This document shows, in pieces, positions 32,028 to 39,410 of a stretch of 64,000 nucleotides of DNA; the first letter of the stretch is position 1, and each line of letters begins with the position of its first letter. The stretch covers positions 1,076,850 through 1,140,849 of the forward strand of contig NZ_BSTQ01000001.1 of the NCBI RefSeq assembly GCF_030269605.1, read 5' to 3'. Origin of the DNA: Lentzea sp. NBRC 105346. Lineage in GTDB: Bacteria > Actinomycetota > Actinomycetes > Mycobacteriales > Pseudonocardiaceae. The notes under the pieces were generated by a model that was not told the DNA's origin, made no database searches, and saw only the letters and a list, made by a program, of their open reading frames with translations. A program made the position numbers and the translations under genes.

Positions 32028-33133
32028 GTCCACACCGCCCCCACGAGCAACGACGAGCACATCCGTGCGAGCGCCTGCGCGGTCTGCAACACCGCGAGCC
32101 CACTGGTCCGTGAAGCGGCAGGCACGAGCGGGCCCGCCGCCGCCATCAGCACCCCGTCGGTCGCGGCGTAGAACACGCCGTGTGCCACCAGAACGCACAC
32201 GAGCAGCACGACCCCCGAAGCACTGAACAGCAACACGTACATGCACAACAGGGCGACGTGCCCGGCCACGAACATCCGCCACCGCCCGACCCGGTCCGCG
32301 AGCCCGCCGAGCGGCACGGCCAGCAGCAGGTACACCCCGGCCGTGCCGAGCGGCAGCAACGCCACATAAGCCGCGTCGAGTCCCAACCGCTTCTGCAGCA
32401 ACAGGAAGACGAACCCGTCGCCGAGCGTCAGCAGCCCGAGCCCGACCGCGAGCAGGCAGAGCCGCCGGAACGGCCGGGAGCGCAGCAGTCCGAACGACAC
32501 CGGAGCCGAGACCACCGGGCCGCGCCGGTCCCGCACGAACAGGATCAGCAGCACCACGCCGAACAAGGCGAACAGGAAGCTGACGACGAACACCGTGTCG
32601 TACCGGCCCGGCAGCGTCCACAACAGACAGAACGCGACGAGCGGTCCGAGGAACGCACCGACGGTGTCCATCGCCCGGTGAACGCCGAACGACCGGCCGA
32701 GCGCCGAAGGCGTGCTGCTCAACGAGATCAGCGCGTCCCGGGGCGCGGTCCGGATGCCCTTGCCGGTCCGGTCCAGGACGAGCACAGCACCCATCCCGAA
32801 CGCGGACCCGCCCGATGCAAGCAGCCCGAGCTTGGCGGCACAGGACAGCCCGTACCCGAAGCCCGCCACCAGTTTCCGGCGCTGCCACCGGTCCGCGAGG
32901 CCGCCGCCGACCACGCGGACCAGTGCGCCGACCCCGGTGTACAGGCCGTCGAGCAGGCCGAACTGCAGTGGGGAGAACCCGAGCCCGAGCACCAGGTAGA
33001 GCGGCAGGACCGCGGTCACCATCTCCGACGAGATGTCCGTGACGAGGCTGACCGAGCCCAGGGCCAGCACGTTCGCCGCGATCCGTCCCGCGGATCCGGT
33101 GACCGGGGCCTGCCTTGCCGACGCGATGTACAT
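32012..33133 (-). CDS. MFS transporter
   Basis: A 373-residue, 12-helix major facilitator protein. LPLYLVLGLGFSPLQFGLLD is in TM2, the motif-A-like loop is GGLADRWQRRKLVAG, and GRSFGVHRAMDTVGAFLGPL lies around TM5 (motif C-like). A second internal motif A, GGLADRVGRWRMFVA, marks the C-half. This matches the bacterial MFS_1 proteins often annotated as YhjX/NreB-like, with no substrate assigned. ATG 33133 forms TGATG with the upstream phosphatase gene, and its 3' end overlaps the propeller gene. The three genes make one leftward operon. Confidence 0.85.
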   Translation of the reverse strand: MYIASARQAPVTGSAGRIAANVLALGSVSLVTDISSEMVTAVLPLYLVLGLGFSPLQFGLLDGLYTGVGALVRVVGGGLADRWQRRKLVAGFGYGLSCAAKLGLLASGGSAFGMGAVLVLDRTGKGIRTAPRDALISLSSTPSALGRSFGVHRAMDTVGAFLGPLVAFCLLWTLPGRYDTVFVVSFLFALFGVVLLILFVRDRRGPVVSAPVSFGLLRSRPFRRLCLLAVGLGLLTLGDGFVFLLLQKRLGLDAAYVALLPLGTAGVYLLLAVPLGGLADRVGRWRMFVAGHVALLCMYVLLFSASGVVLLVCVLVAHGVFYAATDGVLMAAAGPLVPAASRTSGLAVLQTAQALARMCSSLLVGAVWTWLAS

Positions 33134-34668
33134 CAGCGGCAGGTGTAGGGGCCGGCCTTGTCGAGCACCTTGCCGTCCAGGCCGATGATCTCCCACGAGT
33201 AGGAGCGGCCGGACAGGGTCAGCTTCATGACCCCGTGCTTGGCGAACGACCTCTCCACGCCGACCCGCGGCTTGATGTCCTTGTACAGGTTGTCACCGCC
33301 GATGCCGACGATCGCCGAGCGCAGCCCGTTCGCCTCGTCGACCTTGCCGCTGGAGTTCAACGGCTTGAGCCGCTCGTAGTGGTGGTCGTGGCCGCTGAAC
33401 ACCACGTCCGCGCGCGCCTTGACCAGCTCGTCCCAGAACGGCGCCATCTTCTTGAGATCGCCGTACTCGCCGGAGTTGAACCGCGGGTGATGCCAGTACC
33501 CCGCGACACACGGCTTCTTGTTGTCCTGGAGGTCCTGCCGCAGCCAGTTGATCTCGTCGCCCGGCTTGCCCTCGTACACCGGGGTGGAGTCCAGCGCGAG
33601 GAAGTGCCAGTCACCGACTTCCCAGCTGTAGTAAGGCTTTCCCTGTGGTGTGGCGATGGCGGCGCCGAAGTAGGACTTGTACCCGTTGAGCTGGTTGTAC
33701 CACTCGTGGTTGCCGGGCGTGGGCTTGGTGATGTTCTTGAACTTGCCCCACGTCTTGGCGTAGTACGCCTGGTACTCGGCGAGCGTGCCGTTGTCGTACT
33801 GGTTGTCGCCGACGGTCAGCACGTACGCGGGCTTGATGCCCTCCACGAGCTTCGCGGTCTGGCTGTGCTCGGCGGGCAGCTGGGCCTTCGCGATGTCGCC
33901 CGCGACGACGAGGACGATCCCCTCGCCCGCGGTCGTCCCGGCCTGCACCGGCGCACTGGCCGGCGAGACGTTGCCCGCCGCGTCGCGCGCCCGCACGGTG
34001 TAGGTGAACGTCGTGCCCGACGCGAGACCGGTGTCGGTGAACGCCGACGAGGCCGACGTGCCGACCACGTTTCCGTTGCGCAGCACGTCGTAGGACGTCA
34101 CGGCCACGTCGTCCTGCGCGGCGTTCCACGCGAGCGAGACGGAGTCGCTGGTCGAGCCGGTGGCCTTCAGCCCGCCCGGTGCGGTCGGCGGCGTGACGTC
34201 ACCGCCGGAGCGGGAGCCGTAGACCTCCAGCTCCCACAACGAGTAGCCGTACGTCGTGGCGCGCTTCGTGCCGTAGACGCGCACGTAACGGCCGGTGGCG
34301 CCGATGCTGACCTCGTCGGTGCCACCGTCGCCACTGGTGACGGTCTTGGCCGACGTCCAGGACGTGCCGTCGGCGCTCGTCTCGACGCGGTACTCCTTGG
34401 CGTAGGCGGCCTCCCAGGTCAGCTTGACCGTGGTGATCGTGGCCGGGGCACCGAGGTCGACCGCGATCCACTGGGGATCGGAGCCCTCGGCGCTGGCCCA
34501 TCGGGTGGTCGCGGAGCCGTCGACGGCGTTGCCGCCGTTGAGGCTCGCGTCCTCGACGGACGAGGTGGTGGTCGGTTTGTCATGGGACAGCAGCGTGTCC
34601 GCAGCGCTCGCCGGAACGGGTGGGGCGAGCAGCGTCAGCAACGCCAGCAGGATGGCTGTTCGGTTCAC
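33133..34668 (-). CDS. secreted metallophosphatase with discoidin and fibronectin-III domains
   Basis: A 511-residue exported enzyme. After a signal peptide (RTAILLALLTLLAPPVPASA) come an F5/8-type-C (discoidin) domain (ATTRWASAEGSDPQWIAVDL, GRYVRVYGTKRATTYGYSLW), an FN3 domain (PPTAPGGLKATGSTSDSVSL) and a calcineurin-like phosphoesterase. The metal motifs are VVAGDIAKAQ, LTVGDNQYDNG, PGNHEWYN, GYWHHPRFNS and VFSGHDHHYERL. It probably releases phosphate from organic esters outside the cell while bound to glycan or cell surface. GTG 34668 with AGGAGAG upstream is chosen; the frame is open 27 codons further without a signal peptide. It heads the operon. Confidence 0.88.
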   Translation of the reverse strand: MNRTAILLALLTLLAPPVPASAADTLLSHDKPTTTSSVEDASLNGGNAVDGSATTRWASAEGSDPQWIAVDLGAPATITTVKLTWEAAYAKEYRVETSADGTSWTSAKTVTSGDGGTDEVSIGATGRYVRVYGTKRATTYGYSLWELEVYGSRSGGDVTPPTAPGGLKATGSTSDSVSLAWNAAQDDVAVTSYDVLRNGNVVGTSASSAFTDTGLASGTTFTYTVRARDAAGNVSPASAPVQAGTTAGEGIVLVVAGDIAKAQLPAEHSQTAKLVEGIKPAYVLTVGDNQYDNGTLAEYQAYYAKTWGKFKNITKPTPGNHEWYNQLNGYKSYFGAAIATPQGKPYYSWEVGDWHFLALDSTPVYEGKPGDEINWLRQDLQDNKKPCVAGYWHHPRFNSGEYGDLKKMAPFWDELVKARADVVFSGHDHHYERLKPLNSSGKVDEANGLRSAIVGIGGDNLYKDIKPRVGVERSFAKHGVMKLTLSGRSYSWEIIGLDGKVLDKAGPYTCR

Positions 34669-34777
34669 TTCTCTCCTCGACAGACAGGGGCGGCGTCGAA
34701 GTATTCGTAAAGAAGCTTTCCTATTGAGCCGGAGGTTAACGGCAGGCAAACGCGCACGTCAAGACGTGTTTCAGTCC

Positions 34778-34799
34778 ACAGTGGTCAGTCAACCACTGT
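34778..34799. terminator. hairpin downstream of the YggT gene
   Basis: ACAGTGGT-CAGTCA-ACCACTGT, a perfect 8-bp stem, lies about 29 bases after the YggT stop on the minus strand and upstream of the phosphatase promoter. A smaller GACCTG/CAGGTC palindrome sits between it and the gene. Confidence 0.55.
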
Positions 34800-34827
34800 C
34801 ATGATCCGGTCAAGACCTGTCAGGTCG

Positions 34828-35100
34828 TCAGAAGATCGCGAGCACGATCGAGCGCAGGATGATGGCTCCGATCAGCACGACCGTGAATGCCAGATCGATG
34901 CCAACGGCACCGAACCGGACGGGCGGCAGGACCCGTCGAACGGGCGCAAGAACGGGTTCGGTGGCGCCGTGCGTGACGCGTCGCGCGGTGTACAACCAGG
35001 CGCCGCTCGCGCCCGCCACCGAGATCCAGTCGACGATCATCCTGGCGATCAGCACGAAGATGAACAGCGAGATCAGGGCCCCGAGCAGAAAACCGATCAC
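34828..35100 (-). CDS. YggT-family membrane protein
   Basis: A 90-residue protein with two membrane spans (LLGALISLFIFVLIARMIVD at the N-terminus and GIDLAFTVVLIGAIILRSIV at the C-terminus) joined by a basic amphipathic loop ending in the family signature EPVLAPVRRVLPPV. YggT proteins are small envelope proteins; in actinobacteria one lies in the division cluster, and this looks like a second, shorter copy. GTG 35100 overlaps the upstream phosphatase-like gene by four bases (GTGA). The function here is unknown. Confidence 0.85.
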   Translation of the reverse strand: MIGFLLGALISLFIFVLIARMIVDWISVAGASGAWLYTARRVTHGATEPVLAPVRRVLPPVRFGAVGIDLAFTVVLIGAIILRSIVLAIF

Positions 35101-35723
35101 TGGTTCCTCCCGACCACGAGCGCCGTGGCGTTGTCGGTACCGCCCGCGTGCAGCGCCGCGCGCACGAGTCGTGCGGCCGCGTCTCCCCCGCCCGCGATGG
35201 CGGCGATCTCGGCGTGTGACAGCACGCCGTGGACCCCGTCCGACGTGAGCACGAGCGTGCCGGAACCCACTGAGGCGCGCCCGATGTTGTCGGGCGTGCA
35301 GTGGCGGACCGTGTTCGTCACGACGTGCTCCATGCGTGGTGCGGGGACCGCCCCTCGGCTGCGGAAGTACTCGGCGACCGTCTGGTCGCGCGTGAGCAGC
35401 GAGAGGGTGTCACCGTCCCAATGGTAGGCGCGCGCGTCGCCGACCCAGGCGACGTCGTAGCCGTCGTGTCGCGCGGCGGCCACGACCAGCACCGCGTCAC
35501 CGGCCGCGGAGCCCAGCGCGGCGGACGCGGCCAGCACGCCGGCGACCGGGTCGCCCGCCAGTACGGCGGCGTCCGCGGCGAGGCGGGCGGCGTGGGCCGC
35601 GGCCGGGTTGTCGCCGATGCCGTCGGCGAGCGCGAACACGGGATCCCCCGACGCCACGGCGTCGGCGTTGCACTGGCGCAGTCCGAGGGACGACGCCGTG
35701 TCCACGGTCCGTTGCATCAGCAT
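35097..35723 (-). CDS. PP2C-type serine/threonine phosphatase
   Basis: A 208-residue compact PP2C. Metal-binding motifs are present: FALADGIGDNP (DGxG), AWVGDARAYHW (GD), LTSDGVHGVL (DG) and GGTDNATALVV (DN). An N-terminal segment (SSLGLRQCNADAV) resembles the RxxNED region in degenerate form. It is cytosolic and lacks sensor domains. It probably dephosphorylates Ser/Thr kinase targets; no kinase gene is seen nearby. AGGAGG precedes ATG 35723. It is coupled to the YggT gene, suggesting a membrane-linked role. Confidence 0.82.
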   Translation of the reverse strand: MLMQRTVDTASSLGLRQCNADAVASGDPVFALADGIGDNPAAAHAARLAADAAVLAGDPVAGVLAASAALGSAAGDAVLVVAAARHDGYDVAWVGDARAYHWDGDTLSLLTRDQTVAEYFRSRGAVPAPRMEHVVTNTVRHCTPDNIGRASVGSGTLVLTSDGVHGVLSHAEIAAIAGGGDAAARLVRAALHAGGTDNATALVVGRNQ

Positions 35724-35816
35724 GGTGACCTCCTACACCTCCATGAGGCCACGCATAGCGAAGAATTCGCTGTCAAATCCCTGAGAACATCCCTTAAGGC
35801 GAGAACGAAATGAGAC

Positions 35817-36890
35817 TCAGCGCAGAGCCACCGACCACCCGTACATCAGCGGAATGAGCGACTCCGGCGTCCCGCCCCGCGCCCCGAGCGCCGCGTGCGA
35901 CACGATCACCCGCTGCGGGTGCTCCGAGGTGTCATAGCTCAGGTACGCGGGCGAGTCCGGCCACAGCCGCGACACGCGCTCGGCGTCGGTGACGTTCGGT
36001 GCGAACTCCCCCTCCTCGATCGCGGTCACGATCAGCCGCGCCCGCGAGTCCGTCAGCAGGAACTCGATGCGCGACTCCTCCTGGTACGGGTCGATCGGCA
36101 GGAACGCCGCCCCCGCCTTCAGCACGGCCAGCTGCGCGATGATCATGTCGATCGACCGGGGCAGCACGAGCGCGACCACGTCGTCGGGTCCGATGCCGCG
36201 CCGGATCAACGACCGGGCGAACCGGTTCGCTCGATCGTTCAGGTCCACATAGGACAGCTCGGCGAGACCGGCGATGACCGCGATCCCGGACGGGTTGCGC
36301 CGCACCTGCGCCTCGAACTGTTCCGCGACGAACCGGCCGGCGTGCGGGTACGGCAGCACGGTCCACTCCGGAGACGGCTGCCGCTGTGCGTAGGCCGAGG
36401 CGAGCTCCGCGGCGAACGACTGGAGGGACCAGCCGTCGACCGCGATCTCGTGCACGGCCAGCACCAGCGCGTGCTCGGCCGGGTTGACCGAGAACAGCGT
36501 CGCCCGCAGCGGGATCTCGCGGACGAGGTCGAACCCGGTGAGCGCGACGCGCTTCACCTCGTCGTGCAGCTCGTACTCGGACACCTCCACGACGGTGAGT
36601 TCGGGGAAGTGGTCGAGCACGACCCGCGCGGGGCCGTCCACGGTGTCCGGGTACACCGTGCGCAGGCTCTCGTGGCGCTCGGCCACCTCGCCGAGCGCGT
36701 CCTCGACCGCCTGCCAGTCGAGGGCGCCGTCGAGCCGCAGGGTCAGCGAGATCGTGCACGCCGAGTCGAGCGGATCTCGCTGGTTGGTGTGCCACAGGCA
36801 TTCCTGGTCGAGGGACAACGGCTCGAAGGGCGGCTCGGGTGGTGGTCCCGCCGCCGGGATTTCCAGGTGCTCCAGCATCAAGAAGCGCAT
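35817..36890 (-). CDS. degenerate NRPS fragment: inactive condensation domain plus N-terminal part of an adenylation domain
   Basis: A 357-residue protein. Residues ~20-190 look like the N-terminal half of an NRPS condensation domain (EPLSLDQECLWHTNQRDPLD, then ALVLAVHEIAVDGWSLQSFA). The catalytic HHxxxDG reads HEIAVDG, so the second His is lost. Residues ~210-330 match A1-A2 of an adenylation domain (SYVDLNDRANRFARSLIRRG, LAVLKAGAAFLPIDPYQEES), but the A3 phosphate loop is replaced by DTSEHPQRVIVSH and the rest of A is missing. No T domain is present. The reading frame is intact, so it may be a repurposed binding protein or a decaying relic. ATG 36890 follows a GGGGGCG site. It lies beside LAL/SARP regulators. 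Confidence 0.75.
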   Translation of the reverse strand: MRFLMLEHLEIPAAGPPPEPPFEPLSLDQECLWHTNQRDPLDSACTISLTLRLDGALDWQAVEDALGEVAERHESLRTVYPDTVDGPARVVLDHFPELTVVEVSEYELHDEVKRVALTGFDLVREIPLRATLFSVNPAEHALVLAVHEIAVDGWSLQSFAAELASAYAQRQPSPEWTVLPYPHAGRFVAEQFEAQVRRNPSGIAVIAGLAELSYVDLNDRANRFARSLIRRGIGPDDVVALVLPRSIDMIIAQLAVLKAGAAFLPIDPYQEESRIEFLLTDSRARLIVTAIEEGEFAPNVTDAERVSRLWPDSPAYLSYDTSEHPQRVIVSHAALGARGGTPESLIPLMYGWSVALR

Positions 36891-37046
36891 CACGCCCCCA
36901 CAACGTCGGACCGGAGAGTTGTGATCAGCAAACCGTCGCGCGCGGGGTGTCGACCATCGGGAGAACGTGCGGCGTGACACATCCCGGAGAGCAAATGGCC
37001 TGCTCTGACACAACAAGCCGTCCCAGATGGTGCGTCCCAACTGGCG

Positions 37047-39410
37047 TCAGGCCTGCTGGCGCAGGTACCAGCGCACGATCTGCCCACGTGAGTCGAGGGC
37101 GAGCTTGGCGCGGATCCGTCCCAAATGGTGTGCCACGGTCCGGACGGACGCGGGCAGCCTGCGCGCGATCTGCGCACTGGTGTTGCCCTCCGCCAGCAAC
37201 TCCACGACCCGGTACTCCTGTTCGGTCAGCACCCCGGCCGGCTCCTGCGCCGACTCACCGCGCAGGCACATCAGCAGCTCGGCGTCGGACATCGCGTCCG
37301 CCCGCCGCCGGGCCGACAACAGCGCGCGCGGTGACAACGCCGCCTCGGCCGACGCGCGGACATGGCGCATCAGCTCGTGCCACACGCGGGTGAGCCGCGG
37401 CTGGCTGTCCTCGCGCAGCGGTTGTGCGGCGGCGAACAGGGTCGCCGCGCGGCCCGCCTCGCCCTCGTGCCATGCCAGCACGGCGAAGCCCTCCAACAGG
37501 AACGGCCACAGGTAGCGCTGGTGGCGGCTCGCCAGCCGCAGGCTCTCCGGCAGCGCGGCGCTCAGGTCGCGGTGCGCGGCCTCGACGTCACCGGCGACGA
37601 AGCTGACCGCGGCGGAGGTGTGCAACGCCAGCGCCACCTCGTCCGGGGTGCCGTCCCTGCGGAAGACCGGCATGCCGGAGTCCACCAGCTCGCGCGCCCT
37701 GATGAAGCCGTCGGGCAGCAGGGACCACGCCAGGAAGTTCTGGCAGATCGCGGCGTCGAGTGGCCGGCCGAACGCGCTGGTCTCGGCGATGGCGCGTTCG
37801 TAGTAGTAGTCGAACAGGACGGCGTGATCGAGCTCGTAGAGCACGCCGGCGACGGTCCGCAGCGCCCGTGCGCGGATTCCCGGCGAGGAGTCCGCGCGGG
37901 CGACCGCCGCCATCGCCACCCGGAGCGCGGCGAGATGATCCCCGCGCTGGTTGAGCAACGCGGCGTGCAGCACGAGGGCGGCCGGGTGGTGCAACTCCGG
38001 CGAGACCTCGTCAAGCATGTTCTCCAGCAGCCGCAACGCCGCCTCGCGCCGGCCGCGCAGCCGCCACGCGCGGGCGAGCGCGACGGTCAGCACCACGCGG
38101 TCCGCGGCCCGCCCGCCGTGCCGTTCCAGGTGCGTGACCGCGACCTCCAGCGTGTCGCGGTGCGCGTCGAGCAGCTCGGTCAGCTCGGTGCCGGGCAGCA
38201 CCTGTTCCGCGAGCGGCGTGGTGATGCCCACGGCCCAGTCGACGACTCGGCTCTTGGTCCACTCCACCTCGAACGCGGCGGTCAGCCGTTCCCACGCGTA
38301 CCAGCGGACCGGGTGCAGCAGGCGGTACCACCGCGGATCCGGCAGCCGCTGGATCAGTGACTTCGCGGCGAGCGCGCGCACCAGCGCGGGCACGGCCTCC
38401 GGGCCGACCTCGCCGCCGCGGCACACGCTGGTCGCGAGGTCGATGTCGAACCTGCCGGGGCAGACCGCGAGGCGCCGCAACGCCTGCTGCTCGGCCGGTG
38501 ACAGCAGCCGGTAGCTCCACTCGATCGTCGTGCGCAGGTTGAGGTGCCGCAACGGCACGCCGCGCATGTCCTGGGTGAGCAGCCGCAGCCGGTCGCCGAG
38601 CAGCTCGTGGATCTCGTGCACGGACAACGCGTGCGCCTGCCGGGCGGCCAGCTCGATGGCCAGCGGGATGCCGTCCAGCCGGTGGCAGATCCGCGCGACG
38701 ACGCGCAGTTCGTCCTCGCCGGGCGTGAAACCCGGCGCCACCTCACGGGCCCGCACCACGAAGAGCCGCACGGCGTCCAGCGCCTGCAGCTGATCACGCG
38801 GCACGTCGGGGATGTCGGACGTGGGCACCTCGAGCGGGTCGAGCCGCACGGCCTGTTCCCCGTCCAGCCCCAGCGGTTCCCGGCTCGTCGCGACCACGCG
38901 CAACCGCGGGCAGTGCGCCAGCAAGCGGTCGACAAGCGCGGCGCACCCGGCCAGCAGGTGCTCGCAGTTGTCCACCACCAGTACCAGCGCGCCGGCCGCC
39001 CGCACCCGTTCCACCAGGGTATCCACAGTGGACTGTGTGGTTTCCTTCAACGACAACGCGCTCGCGAACACCTCGGCGAGCCGCCGGGCGTCGTGCACCG
39101 ATGCCAGCTCGACCAGCCGTGCGGACCGGTCGCCGCGGAACAGCACCTCGCCCGCGAGCCGCGTCTTGCCGACTCCCGCGGGCCCGGTCACGGTGACCAG
39201 CCGGTGCGCCCGGACCAGCGCGCGCAGCTCCCCGGACTCCTCCTGCCGCCCGACGAACGCGTCGAGCGGCTCCCACACCGGACGGACCGGCTCCGGCGGG
39301 ACCGCGGTGTCGCGAGCCCGTTTCCGGTAGGCGCGCTGGCGGCACGCCTGGGAACAGTAGGACGCCCGGCTGCTCGCGGTGTCGCCACCGCAGAAGCCGC
39401 ATTTCGTCAT
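37047..39410 (-). CDS. LAL-type LuxR regulator with N-terminal zinc-finger-like motif
   Basis: A 787-residue STAND ATPase regulator. The first 30 residues hold a CxxC...CxxxC knuckle (KCGFCGG, YCSQACRQRAYRKR). An NB-ARC/ATPase module follows: Walker A TVTGPAGVGKTRLAGEVLF, Walker B LVLVVDNCEHLL, sensor VVATSREPLG, and GIPLAIELAARQAHAL. Then come a winged-helix stretch, TPR-like repeats (residues ~430-680) and a C-terminal LuxR HTH (YRVVELLAEGNTSAQIARRL, SVRTVAHHLGRIRAKL). Such regulators typically switch on specialised-metabolite genes. ATG 39410 overlaps the preceding paralogue's stop (ATGA), fixing the start and linking the two regulators. Confidence 0.88.
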   Translation of the reverse strand: MTKCGFCGGDTASSRASYCSQACRQRAYRKRARDTAVPPEPVRPVWEPLDAFVGRQEESGELRALVRAHRLVTVTGPAGVGKTRLAGEVLFRGDRSARLVELASVHDARRLAEVFASALSLKETTQSTVDTLVERVRAAGALVLVVDNCEHLLAGCAALVDRLLAHCPRLRVVATSREPLGLDGEQAVRLDPLEVPTSDIPDVPRDQLQALDAVRLFVVRAREVAPGFTPGEDELRVVARICHRLDGIPLAIELAARQAHALSVHEIHELLGDRLRLLTQDMRGVPLRHLNLRTTIEWSYRLLSPAEQQALRRLAVCPGRFDIDLATSVCRGGEVGPEAVPALVRALAAKSLIQRLPDPRWYRLLHPVRWYAWERLTAAFEVEWTKSRVVDWAVGITTPLAEQVLPGTELTELLDAHRDTLEVAVTHLERHGGRAADRVVLTVALARAWRLRGRREAALRLLENMLDEVSPELHHPAALVLHAALLNQRGDHLAALRVAMAAVARADSSPGIRARALRTVAGVLYELDHAVLFDYYYERAIAETSAFGRPLDAAICQNFLAWSLLPDGFIRARELVDSGMPVFRRDGTPDEVALALHTSAAVSFVAGDVEAAHRDLSAALPESLRLASRHQRYLWPFLLEGFAVLAWHEGEAGRAATLFAAAQPLREDSQPRLTRVWHELMRHVRASAEAALSPRALLSARRRADAMSDAELLMCLRGESAQEPAGVLTEQEYRVVELLAEGNTSAQIARRLPASVRTVAHHLGRIRAKLALDSRGQIVRWYLRQQA

